Positions 1 through 11,039 of a stretch of DNA of 64,000 nt are shown piece after piece. The stretch covers positions 1 to 64,000 of the forward strand of contig NZ_MSLT01000023.1 in NCBI RefSeq assembly GCF_002149925.1. The letters run 5' to 3'. A program made the translations under genes and the position numbers. The notes beneath the pieces were generated by a model. That model ran no database searches, had not been told where the DNA came from, and was given only the letters and a program-made list of their open reading frames with translations. Within the stretch, counting starts at the first letter, position 1. Each line of letters begins with the position of its first letter. The stretch comes from Thioflexithrix psekupsensis. GTDB taxonomy: Bacteria > Pseudomonadota > Gammaproteobacteria > Beggiatoales > Beggiatoaceae.

Positions 1-430
<430 letters not shown>

Positions 431-496
431 AAAGAGAAAAGTCGGTCAGACTAAACTTCCACACACATGACTTGAATCGGAATGCAGACACAACAC

Positions 497-573
<77 letters not shown>

Positions 574-580
574 AGAGAAT

Positions 581-656
581 GGGGCCATAGCTCAGCTGGG
601 AGAGCGCCTGCCTTGCACGCAGGAGGTCGGCGGTTCGATCCCGCCTGGCTCCACCA
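581..656 (+). tRNA. alaT: tRNA-Ala (anticodon TGC)
   Basis: A 76-base cloverleaf with acceptor stem ggggcca / tggctcc, anticodon loop ctTGCac and encoded CCA. It lies 7 bases after tRNA-Ile in the 16S-23S spacer, the arrangement found in many gammaproteobacterial rRNA operons. Confidence 0.98.
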
Positions 657-731
657 GTCAAGCCGTATAAAACCAACGTGTTGTGTATCAATTATCACCT
701 TTGGGATTTACACAAATTCCAAAGCTGATAA

Positions 732-743
732 CGCTCTTTAACA
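732..743 (+). promoter_or_regulatory. boxA antitermination signal in the 16S-23S spacer
   Basis: The sequence cgctctttaaca matches the bacterial boxA consensus (TGCTCTTTAACA) at 11 of 12 positions. It sits about 60 bases ahead of the 23S gene, where boxA loads the NusB/NusE antitermination complex on rRNA transcripts. The function is inferred from this match and its position. Confidence 0.8.
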
Positions 744-800
744 ATCAAATCAATCCTCAAAGAAAGCGAAACTCAAACCAACAAACCCTTGGGGTTATAT

Positions 801-3685
<2,885 letters not shown>

Positions 3686-3812
3686 ATAACACCCAAGGGT
3701 TTGTAGGGTGAGTTTCGCCTAAGTAGTAGGATTGATTTGATAAACCGATTTGCCGTTGCTCAACGAAAACGAAAATAAAAATAAAAAAGCAAGTCGTGTA
3801 AAAACCAGTTTT

Positions 3813-3928
3813 CTTGGCAGTCATAGCCTGTGTGAACCACCCGACCCCATCCCGAACTCGGAAGTGAAACCACAACGCGCCGATGATAGTGTGAGGCCTC
3901 CTCATGCGAAAGTAGGTTACCGCCAAGA
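3813..3928 (+). rRNA. rrf: 5S ribosomal RNA
   Basis: A gene of about 116 bases bounded by complementary ends (cttggcag... / ...cgccaag). It carries the conserved 'cccgaccccatcccgaactcgg' type core near 3840-3862. It follows 23S by about 130 bases and closes the operon. Ends are estimated to within a few bases. Confidence 0.95.
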
Positions 3929-3941
3929 ATTTAAATATATA

Positions 3942-3970
3942 AGCCCTAGCTAATTAGCTAGGGCTTTTTC
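3942..3970 (+). terminator. Rho-independent terminator of the rRNA operon
   Basis: A perfect 24-base palindrome at 3942-3965 (agccctagctaa and its complement) is followed directly by a T-rich tract, 13 bases after the 5S gene. Confidence 0.92.
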
Positions 3971-4132
3971 TTTGTCTATTATTTTCTTTTATTGTTTTGT
4001 ATCATTTAAGGCTGTAAAAACTATAGTTGAGGCACTATAAAAAGATAATCTGAACCTGTCAAATTTGTAGGAAACTTCACAGGTTTGAATATTCTTTTTA
4101 CGTTGCGGTAGCTATATGTGAGAGATAGTTTT

Positions 4133-4405
4133 CTATCTAGGTGTTTTGAAAGTCACCACGCTACTCCACGGGCTTGCTGGTGCTTTATCACTTCCCGCCC
4201 GCACTCTTACGTAGTAAGTCCAATTAGCAAGATTTCCTGTATGACTATAGCTTCTGGTAGAAGTAGTTGTCGTATAGCAAGTTGCACCACAGGTACTATT
4301 ACCTGCGTTGTCTTTGAAATCTCTAAAGTCTGAGTATTGGCTAACAACAACACGGTAAGTCGTTGCTCCTGATACAGCAGGCCAAGTTGCCACTGCCGTT
4401 TTACT
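4133..4405 (-). pseudogene. Fibronectin-III-like C-terminal piece, out of frame with the upstream M23 peptidase
   Basis: This open stretch of about 90 codons encodes an FN3-like beta-sandwich. It opens with 'TWPAVSGATTYRVVVSQ', typical of an FN3 first strand, and ends 'YYVRVRAG..PASPWSS..F', typical of the last strands. It has no convincing start (only GTG at 4393, no ribosome site) and begins in the +1 frame just where the M23 peptidase reading frame stops. It is best read as the displaced C-terminal domain of that enzyme. An independent small gene is less likely. Confidence 0.6.
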
Positions 4406-5291
4406 TCATACGGATGGAAACAATCGGTGCTGCAAGCGCATTCAGAATCTTGACCGTTGCAGAACCCTGCATTGTCTTACCATTCTCGCTATAGCTTCCA
4501 GTGATCGTCGCATTCGTATCAGCATTCACATTTGTGGTAGAAAGAGTACCGTTAGTGCTGACAGATAACGCGGTGCTATTATCACTCCATGAAGATGGCG
4601 TGACTGTTTTGCTGCTGTTATCTGTGTAGTATGCTGTAGCTTTACAAACTCCACCGTTGCTGCTGTTCTCGTTGACTGAGAGGGGACAATTAACAACAAC
4701 TCTACTCAACTGTGAGTTTCGGTAATTTTTGGACAAATATGATTTCCCAGATTTGGGCTTCCCTATGTCATCAAAAACCACATCTACAGAGGAGTCTCGT
4801 TTCATGTTCGGTTGCTTGGACAACTGGAAATGCAGATGCGCGGCCGTAGAGCAACCAGTATTTCCGGAAACTCCTATTTTTTGCCCACGCTCAACTCTCT
4901 GATTTACAGTTACATCAGTCTTGCTTAGGTGAAAATAGTAGCTGTATAGACCGTCAGGATGTTTAATGCGTATGTATGTTGCTGGACCATTCCAATATCT
5001 GGGATTATCCAGACAGAACTTTGGTTTAGTGCTATCTTGCCCTACCATTTCAACAACTCCTTCTTTCGGAGCATGGACATCAAATACACCGGCAAAATCT
5101 ATGGCGTATGCCCATCCAGCCCCATAATGGGAGGCTGTTCCATTACCGTCTTGAGAAACTCTTTGCTCTGTCCCTCCTGCATAAGGAGCATAATATCCAG
5201 ATATAGATTGAGCTTGTACTGTATACCAACTCATCATTACCCCCACCACCGCAAGCTGCGCCGCCTTTCTCAATCCCATTCGGATATTCAT
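4401..5291 (-). CDS. Secreted M23/LytM-type peptidase with a Big-type domain, probably frameshifted at its C-terminus
   Basis: Predicted 296 residues from the ATG at 5291, which has gaggg upstream; a longer TTG-started version to 5339 is less likely. Residues 1-28 form a signal peptide ending near 'TVQAQS'. Residues about 30-180 form a LytM/M23 fold, with 'GWAYAIDFA' in place of the usual HxxxD motif and the zinc-site 'AHLHFQ'. These enzymes cut peptidoglycan cross-bridges. A Big_2-like beta domain follows (about 200-290). The frame ends in TAA where an FN3 domain continues in the next frame. The first zinc histidine is not obvious, so it may be a non-catalytic binding protein. Confidence 0.75.
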   Translation of the reverse strand: MNIRMGLRKAAQLAVVGVMMSWYTVQAQSISGYYAPYAGGTEQRVSQDGNGTASHYGAGWAYAIDFAGVFDVHAPKEGVVEMVGQDSTKPKFCLDNPRYWNGPATYIRIKHPDGLYSYYFHLSKTDVTVNQRVERGQKIGVSGNTGCSTAAHLHFQLSKQPNMKRDSSVDVVFDDIGKPKSGKSYLSKNYRNSQLSRVVVNCPLSVNENSSNGGVCKATAYYTDNSSKTVTPSSWSDNSTALSVSTNGTLSTTNVNADTNATITGSYSENGKTMQGSATVKILNALAAPIVSIRMK

Positions 5292-5494
5292 AACCGTTAC
5301 CCTCAATAATAAACCAAAACACACTGTAACAAACTTCAAATTAACCCTATAACAAGCTAATCTGGTGTAAATAATAGATTATCTCCCACAAGAAAAGAAT
5401 GGATTTTCCTGTTCTTGACACAATAAATATCTTACAAAAAAATGAAATTTAACCGTTTGAATATTAAATATATTTCAAATGAAACACTAATTTA

Positions 5495-5523
5495 TTTACA
5501 AAGAACCACAATTTCTTTATACT
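5495..5523 (+). promoter_or_regulatory. Sigma-70-type promoter of the HTH gene
   Basis: TTTACA at 5495-5500 and TATACT at 5518-5523 are separated by 17 bp, each matching consensus at 5 of 6 positions. The downstream ATG is at 5570, giving a leader of about 40 bases. Confidence 0.75.
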
Positions 5524-5527
5524 CTGA

Positions 5528-5545
5528 TTACTAACTTTCTAGTAA
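5528..5545. promoter_or_regulatory. Candidate operator (inverted repeat at the transcription start)
   Basis: TTACTA and TAGTAA form an 18-bp dyad 5-22 bases downstream of the -10 box, so it covers the expected start of transcription. Such a position suits autorepression by the HTH protein encoded next. Inference from position only. Confidence 0.4.
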
Positions 5546-5569
5546 ACACTTTACAAAAAGGTACTCCAC

Positions 5570-6736
5570 ATGAATGCGTTAGACCATATTGTTTCTGATA
5601 ACCTATTGAAATATCTGGATAAATGGAAAGAAAAATCAAAAACCAATACCCAGAGAAAATTTGCTGAGATACTCAAAATATACCAAACTTCGTTGTCTCA
5701 GTGGATCAGCAAAACTGATCCAAGACCCATCCCCAGTGATAAGTACGAACTCATTGCCCAAACATTGGGAATCACTGTAGATACGCTGTGTCAACCGCTG
5801 GAAAGCCCCGTTTTAGAAACTGCTTATGTGCTGATTTCTTATCGAGGACGGGAGGCGGGGCGTTCAATAGACTTACTCAAATATGCCTATGATTTAGATA
5901 CAGAAAAAATTGTCAAAGAGGCAGCCACAGTTTATGGCAGTAAAGGGGGGTTACTGAAATTACAGGCACCGACACAGCATGAAATTGGTGAGTTTCTGCG
6001 TAAAATTGGGCCTTATTGTGACACTACAACCACAATGTTTGTCATGTCTGGTTATCAGTGGCAACGCAAGCAAGACGAAAATGTGCAGATATTAGAGAAA
6101 CTTACCCATGAGCGGCATCCATTGGGCGATTTTATAGAAAAAATAGAAGAAGTTCGACGCTGGATAATGGACTCTTCCAAAGAAGATGCTTTGGTAGATT
6201 ACTTCTACGATTTTTTTACCTCTCCCGAGCTAAAAAGTGCCTTAGATGGCAAATTGCTTATCCAAGACCCAGAAAAATTGTTGAATTATCCCATCTTACT
6301 GGCACGCGGAGTTAAAAGCAGCCTGCGTGGGCTGGTGGTTTGGGATAATCGCACGATACGAGAAAAGGAGAGATACGAAAAATATTTCGACGAACAGGTA
6401 AAGCTGTTGAAAGCCAACCCGGATATTCAGATACAGCGGGTATTTGTAACCAATGTGCTTCCGCTATCAGATGATTTACTCCGAGAAATGTACCGTCAAC
6501 AACGTGCAGGAATCGAGGTTAAATATCTGCTCCCTGAGAAATGGCAAAAAACCCGTGCAAATATCAAAAAACCATTGGACTTTGGTTTATTTGATGAAAC
6601 TCACTTATGGATTCATGATGACTTGGTAGATACAAATGAGTTACGTACTGCCACCCTATACACACTGCGCAAAAGTGATGAAACCATCACAAGATACAAA
6701 CGATTGAGGCAAACCATGCCCAAAGTACAGCACTAG
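5570..6736 (+). CDS. HTH-type protein with an unrecognised C-terminal domain
   Basis: 388 residues. Residues about 15-75 resemble an XRE/Cro-type helix-turn-helix ('QRKFAEILKIYQTSLSQWIS', then 'IAQTLGITVDTLCQ'), so DNA binding is likely. Residues about 85-200 form an alpha/beta segment ('AYVLISYRGREAGR'). Residues about 245-370 form another alpha/beta region ('RGLVVWDN', 'QIQRVFVTN', 'GIEVKYLLPEKW', 'FGLFDETHLWIHDDL') that I cannot assign; it could be a ligand-sensing or phospholipase-D-like fold. It stands alone with its own promoter and a dyad at the start site. No partner gene is adjacent, so its regulon is unknown. Confidence 0.7.
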   Translation: MNALDHIVSDNLLKYLDKWKEKSKTNTQRKFAEILKIYQTSLSQWISKTDPRPIPSDKYELIAQTLGITVDTLCQPLESPVLETAYVLISYRGREAGRSIDLLKYAYDLDTEKIVKEAATVYGSKGGLLKLQAPTQHEIGEFLRKIGPYCDTTTTMFVMSGYQWQRKQDENVQILEKLTHERHPLGDFIEKIEEVRRWIMDSSKEDALVDYFYDFFTSPELKSALDGKLLIQDPEKLLNYPILLARGVKSSLRGLVVWDNRTIREKERYEKYFDEQVKLLKANPDIQIQRVFVTNVLPLSDDLLREMYRQQRAGIEVKYLLPEKWQKTRANIKKPLDFGLFDETHLWIHDDLVDTNELRTATLYTLRKSDETITRYKRLRQTMPKVQH

Positions 6737-6781
6737 GGGAAACTGAAATTAAACGAGCAGAATGGCTTGGTGCAAAATAAC

Positions 6782-6817
6782 CTATACCAAAATTTAAGCC
6801 ATTCATAAAAATTTTTA
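6782..6817. repeat. End sequence shared with the small element inside the hsdS gene
   Basis: The stretch from ctataccaaaa through ttcataaaaattttt matches 41492-41525, differing by one substitution and two single-base gaps. At 41492 it forms the left end of the TA-flanked element. Here it lies in a gene-free 220-bp gap (6737-6958), so it is probably a remnant of a related element. The 72-codon minus-strand frame over this gap has no convincing protein features. Confidence 0.6.
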
Positions 6818-6958
6818 GTAGTCCTAACCAAGTTGTGTAGGGAGCAAGCAATAGCGTCATGCCACAAAAACTTGATGGGAGAGAGGTTGGACGGAATGGT
6901 GGCAGGTTTCAGTTTATTGGTGATTTGTATTGACCTTAAAAAAAACCGCATTCAAAAC

Positions 6959-7360
6959 TCAAATAAACGCATCTACTGGCAGGCCAAATCGTTCACTTAA
7001 TGCTTTGATTTGTCTCAGATTTAGTTGACGTTTTCCGTTTAAAATTTCAGACACGACACCTTGACTGCCAATTTCTGGTAAATCGCTTTGTTTTATATCG
7101 TGTGCCGACATTAGAAAATTTAATAGTTCTGCTGGCGTTGCATCGGGAACGGGATGATGTTTATTTTCATAAGACTCAATTAACGTAGCCAATGTATCCA
7201 CCAATTTAGATAATGGATGTTGTTCATCATCGCCTACGATCATCAATAGCTCTTCTAGCCACACTATTTTCTGTTGATATTCGTCTTCTGTGTGTGGTGG
7301 TGAAAATACAGGATTCAGATTTTCCCATTGTTCAATGGTTAAAATTAATGCGTGATTCAT
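6959..7360 (-). CDS. higA: HigA-type antitoxin / HTH protein without an adjacent toxin
   Basis: 133 residues, the length and layout of the HigA family. An alpha-helical N-terminal half (about 1-70; 'EDEYQQKIVWLEELL', 'LSKLVDTLATLIESYE') is followed by a C-terminal HTH ('PAELLNFLMSAHDIKQSDLP', 'VVSEILNGKRQLNLRQIKAL'). In this family the antitoxin binds the HigB mRNA interferase and represses its own operon. No HigB-sized frame lies directly upstream or downstream on this strand. Two dyads upstream could be its operators. It may be a solitary antitoxin or regulator. Confidence 0.8.
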   Translation of the reverse strand: MNHALILTIEQWENLNPVFSPPHTEDEYQQKIVWLEELLMIVGDDEQHPLSKLVDTLATLIESYENKHHPVPDATPAELLNFLMSAHDIKQSDLPEIGSQGVVSEILNGKRQLNLRQIKALSERFGLPVDAFI

Positions 7361-7393
7361 TGTGATAACCGCCTTATTTCTTTGTTTTTAAAA

Positions 7394-7425
7394 CAATCAC
7401 ATCAAGGTAAAGTTTGATGTGATTG
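7394..7425. promoter_or_regulatory. 12-bp inverted repeat upstream of higA, candidate operator
   Basis: caatcacatcaa and its exact complement are separated by 8 bases, ending 34 bases before the higA start. The spacing of dyad arms and the location fit HigA self-repression, but no binding data are visible. Confidence 0.5.
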
Positions 7426-7457
7426 CGTTTATTGCTCTGTCTGTTGAATTACAACTA

Positions 7458-7474
7458 TATCTCATAATGAGATA
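7458..7474. promoter_or_regulatory. 17-bp palindrome upstream of higA, second candidate operator
   Basis: tatctcat-a-atgagata is a perfect palindrome with one central base, about 100 bases ahead of higA. The rest of the 306-bp gap between higA and coaX shows no gene; the two dyads are its only structure. Confidence 0.4.
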
Positions 7475-7666
7475 AAATCAAGTTTTTTCTCGTTCGTTGC
7501 TAATCGCCAAAAAATAACAGGATATATCTGTAGTGCTAACCAATGAGTAATATTAAATATTCCCCCATCGCTCCCCGCCCCAAAATTCCACCTCCCACTT
7601 GATTTTTCCACAATAACTGCCTGATAATCGCGTTAATTGATTCAATTAGAACAAATTAACGGTGAC

Positions 7667-8422
7667 ATGAAACTTCTTATTGACATTGGCAATACTTGTC
7701 TAAAATGGGCGAGCGCACAGCAGGGACAATTAAGTCCACAACAACGTATCACTCATCACGGACGCGATGTGATGCCGAGTCTGGCCGAACACTGGCACGC
7801 GCTGCCAATACCCGAACAAGGCGTATTTATTAGCAGTGTCGCCCATCCGCTTTATGTGCAGCAAATTCGTGATTTTTGCCAACAACAATGGCAGTGTGAA
7901 CCCGTCTTAATTCGCAGTACGGCACAATTCGGACAAATTCGTAGCGCGTATCCACAGCCAGAGCGTCTAGGCGTAGATCGTTGGTTGGCGTTAATTGGGG
8001 CGTGGTTTGTGTTGGAAGGGCGCAGTTGTTGTGTGGTGGATTGTGGTACGGCGATTACTTTGGATGTGTTGACTTCGGATGGACAACATCAAGGCGGTTT
8101 AATTCTACCGGGCATCGGCAAAATGCACCAGATTTTGGCACAAGATACCCATGCTTTAGGGCAATATCACCGCGATCCGCCCCCTTTATCGCCCGACAGT
8201 CCTTTGCTGGCAAATCACAGCCAACACGCGATACAATTGGGCATCTATTATGCCGTGATCGGTCTGATTGAACATGTGACTGCCGCTTATTCTGCCGATC
8301 CGCTACAATTAATCCTTACCGGTGGCGCGGCGACTTTGCTACGCTCTGCCCTGCCGACCCATTGTCATTATTGGCCTGATTTGGTGTTACAAGGGCTGTT
8401 AAAAGCGAGTGAATTGCAATGA
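7667..8422 (+). CDS. coaX: Type III pantothenate kinase
   Basis: 251 residues. CoaX phosphorylates pantothenate, the first step of coenzyme A synthesis, and is the type that is not feedback-inhibited by CoA. Diagnostic motifs are present: 'DIGNTCLKW' at residues 6-14 (phosphate loop), 'GVDRWLALIGA' near 103, 'VVDCGTAITLD' near 124 and 'LTGGAA' near 227. The ATG at 7667 is chosen because the family starts right at MxLLIDIGN; a TTG 30 bases upstream is also open. The stop overlaps the next start (ATGA), so the SPOR-protein gene is translationally coupled. panC lies elsewhere in the window. Confidence 0.95.
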   Translation: MKLLIDIGNTCLKWASAQQGQLSPQQRITHHGRDVMPSLAEHWHALPIPEQGVFISSVAHPLYVQQIRDFCQQQWQCEPVLIRSTAQFGQIRSAYPQPERLGVDRWLALIGAWFVLEGRSCCVVDCGTAITLDVLTSDGQHQGGLILPGIGKMHQILAQDTHALGQYHRDPPPLSPDSPLLANHSQHAIQLGIYYAVIGLIEHVTAAYSADPLQLILTGGAATLLRSALPTHCHYWPDLVLQGLLKASELQ

Positions 8423-9621
8423 AAATTTTAGCGTTGTTACTGTTATTGGCGAATATTATTTTTTTCGCGTGGCAACAACACCATTTACCGTGGATTCCGA
8501 TTCAACCCGAAGATTTTATCGAAAAACAACAAATTGTTACGGCTGAACCCGCAGACCCACGTTTACTGCCGTTACTGTTATTATCAGAATATAAACCGAC
8601 TCCAGAAGAACTGGCTGCCATTGAGACTGCGCCGCGTCGTTTACGTGAAGCGCATCCGCCTGCACCCACTGCGGTTGCTGTCGCAGAAACAGAAAGTTCT
8701 GGGCTTGATCTGGGGTTGGGGAAAATTTTTGATCGCATCGCCGAACGCGCCACAGAAACTCAAGCCATTATTATTCCTACAGAAGAAACGCAAAATGATG
8801 CTGAAGTGTCTACTGTAACCACCGATGATTTAATTGCCAGTGAGGAAGATTTTACGCCCGTAGAGCCTGTAGTTTCTGCGGAAGCAGAAAAGGTGACTGT
8901 GCATTCTGAAGATGAAGTGGCAGCAGAAGATACTGCCACAAATGTGGATGTGGAATCGGATTCAGTTCCTTTACGAGTCGCCAGCGCGGATAACGCCGGG
9001 CAAGCTTTGGCGTTGCCTGAATCGGCTGCCGCACCTGAGCCTGAATTACCAGAAACCACCGCTGTCACGCCAACACCTGTCGCCACAACCGCACCCAAAA
9101 AAGCAGAATCCCCCCCAAACCCAGCACCAACGCCCGCAAAAACCACCAATCCCCCCAGTTCCACTGGCGGATCAATTTGTTATAAAATTGGCCCTTACGT
9201 ACAATCTGCCTCAGTCAATACCGCCGCACAATGGTTTAATCAGCGTCAAACCGGCAGTGCTAAGGTGAATCGGCGTGACACGCCTATTTTGGAAAAAACA
9301 CGGGTTTATTTACCTCCCTTTGCCCATCGTCAAGAGGCGGTTCAAGCCCAACAACGTTTAGAACAACAAGGCATTCAAGATTATTACATTAACAAGGATC
9401 ACTCGATTTCTTTAGGTGTTTTTCGTGATCTCGTGAATGTACAAAACCGCTTGGCTGAATTAAACCGTAAAGGTTTTAATAACGTAAAAACGCAAGCCAG
9501 TCACCGCTCAGAAACACGTTACTGGCTTGATGTCAAATTGCCGCGCAGCCAGCAAAATCTGATCACGCAATTTGATCGCACCATGAATAACCCAGAGGTA
9601 CAAACCACCTCATGTCCTTAA
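8419..9621 (+). CDS. Membrane-anchored SPOR-like protein
   Basis: 400 residues. One N-terminal transmembrane segment (about 2-18) is followed by a long acidic then proline/alanine-rich linker (about 25-245) and a C-terminal globular region (about 253-370). In the latter 'KIGPYVQSASVNTAAQWF', 'QEAVQAQQRLEQQGI' and 'SLGVFRDLVNVQNRLAEL' follow the pattern of SPOR domains, which bind denuded septal peptidoglycan. It overlaps coaX by 4 bases; coaX followed by a SPOR protein is seen in other gammaproteobacteria. Probably a periplasmic cell-wall or division factor. Confidence 0.75.
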   Translation: MKILALLLLLANIIFFAWQQHHLPWIPIQPEDFIEKQQIVTAEPADPRLLPLLLLSEYKPTPEELAAIETAPRRLREAHPPAPTAVAVAETESSGLDLGLGKIFDRIAERATETQAIIIPTEETQNDAEVSTVTTDDLIASEEDFTPVEPVVSAEAEKVTVHSEDEVAAEDTATNVDVESDSVPLRVASADNAGQALALPESAAAPEPELPETTAVTPTPVATTAPKKAESPPNPAPTPAKTTNPPSSTGGSICYKIGPYVQSASVNTAAQWFNQRQTGSAKVNRRDTPILEKTRVYLPPFAHRQEAVQAQQRLEQQGIQDYYINKDHSISLGVFRDLVNVQNRLAELNRKGFNNVKTQASHRSETRYWLDVKLPRSQQNLITQFDRTMNNPEVQTTSCP

Positions 9622-9696
9622 TTCAAGCAATTGCCTTACGCATAGAAATTGCCTACAATGCCCAGTCACTTCCCCGCACGATAACGAGCCTAGTTC

Positions 9697-10110
9697 ATGA
9701 GCGAAACGGATAACCTGCCAACGATCATCGTCGTGGACGACAGTGCCACGTCAATTTCCCTCTACCAGTTCAGTGTAGAGCCTTTGCCCGTGCGTTTTAT
9801 TGGCTTTAAATCGCCCGCCGAGGCATTGCCTTTTTTACAAGAACATACGCCTGCGCTAATTTTTCTCGACATTATTATGCCGGGAATGGATGGCTTGACT
9901 TTCCTGCGTCACTTGCGCACGTTGCCGCATCAAAAAGAAACGCCCGTGATCATGGTGACTTCAAAAGATTACGCGCAAGATCGCTATATTGCCAGACAAT
10001 TAGGGGCTTTAGATTTTGTCATTAAGCCGCTGCGTTTTAAAGAGATACGAGATTTAGTCTGTCATTACACGGATATTCCTTCCATTGATGAACCCAGTAA
10101 ACCACAATGA
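9697..10110 (+). CDS. Single-domain response regulator (receiver only)
   Basis: 137 residues, a CheY-like receiver with no output domain. Visible residues: acidic pair D14-D15, phosphoacceptor D58 in 'IFLDIIMPGMDG', T88 and K110 in 'DFVIKPL'. All catalytic positions are intact, so phosphorylation is expected. The stop overlaps the ATG of the metallo-hydrolase gene (10107), implying coupled translation and a functional pairing. The cognate kinase is unknown; kinases are encoded at 12.3-13.7 kb and 56-58 kb. Confidence 0.92.
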   Translation: MSETDNLPTIIVVDDSATSISLYQFSVEPLPVRFIGFKSPAEALPFLQEHTPALIFLDIIMPGMDGLTFLRHLRTLPHQKETPVIMVTSKDYAQDRYIARQLGALDFVIKPLRFKEIRDLVCHYTDIPSIDEPSKPQ

Positions 10111-11039
10111 GTCAAAGCACTTCTGATTTAAATTATCTTCGCTTTTGGGGCGTGCGCGGTTCTTATCCTGCGCCGTTTGGCAGTCATTTGCGGGTGGGTG
10201 GCAATACCTCTTGTGTGGAGTTGTGTGCGGATGGACACGTGCTGATTTGTGATGCGGGATCGGGCATTATTCCTTTGGGGAATCAGCTCATGGGACAAAG
10301 TCAAATCCGTGAAGTATTAGTGGTTCTCACGCATTATCATTGGGATCATATTTCGGGTTTACCTTTTTTTGTCCCTGCTTTTGTGCCGGGGTGGCGCGTT
10401 AATTTGTTCGGCCCTGGTAACAGTGCGGAGGAAATTGAAAAACGCATTTCTGGGCAAATGTTAGACCCTTATTTTCCCGTAGAAGTAGAAACCTGGATGG
10501 CGGATATTCGCTATTTAGAAATGGAAAATAATCAATTGCGTTATGGCCCATTTACGATTGAAAGTTTTAACGTGCATCATCCGGGCAGCACTTTTGGTTA
10601 TCGCATTCAAGTGCGCGGAAAGACCATTATTTATGCGTCGGACAACGAGTTGTCATTTATTGATAAAAATATCGAAAATCGACGCGCTGAATTAGATAAT
10701 TATGAATTGCAATTGATCAACGCCATGCAGGAAGAAGAGCGTATTAAGGCGTTGGAAGTGATTCAAGATGCGCATGTTTTTATTCACGATGCGCAATATA
10801 CGCCCGAAGATTATAATAAAAAACGCGGTTGGGGTCATTCTTGTTATATTGAAACGGTCAATTTTGCGGCCGATGCCAATATTAAGCAATTATATTTATT
10901 CCATGTCGATCCGAATTATAATGATTCTAAAATTGAATTATTACATCGAGATTCTATAAAAATTTTGCATGATCGCCAATCGTCTATGCAATGCCACATT
11001 GCACGCGAAGGGCTAACCTTAGATTTAGATGCGCTATAA
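10107..11039 (+). CDS. Metallo-beta-lactamase-fold hydrolase
   Basis: 310 residues. The signature 'THYHWDHISG' gives the metal ligands H76, H78, D80 and H81; further ligands are in 'NVHHPGSTFGYRI' and 'YASDNE'. The N-terminal 'FWGVRGSYPAPFGSHLRVGGNTSC' type sequence (residues about 13-36) matches the cyclic-phosphodiesterase / PhnP-like branch of MBL proteins. The substrate cannot be told from sequence. It overlaps the receiver gene at its start and the GspF-like gene at its end, so the three form one tightly coupled unit. Confidence 0.88.
   Translation: MSQSTSDLNYLRFWGVRGSYPAPFGSHLRVGGNTSCVELCADGHVLICDAGSGIIPLGNQLMGQSQIREVLVVLTHYHWDHISGLPFFVPAFVPGWRVNLFGPGNSAEEIEKRISGQMLDPYFPVEVETWMADIRYLEMENNQLRYGPFTIESFNVHHPGSTFGYRIQVRGKTIIYASDNELSFIDKNIENRRAELDNYELQLINAMQEEERIKALEVIQDAHVFIHDAQYTPEDYNKKRGWGHSCYIETVNFAADANIKQLYLFHVDPNYNDSKIELLHRDSIKILHDRQSSMQCHIAREGLTLDLDAL

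Noticed and set aside
6733-6951. 72-codon minus-strand frame
   Set aside because: It spans the shared repeat end and has no start signal or known motif; kept only as repeat debris.
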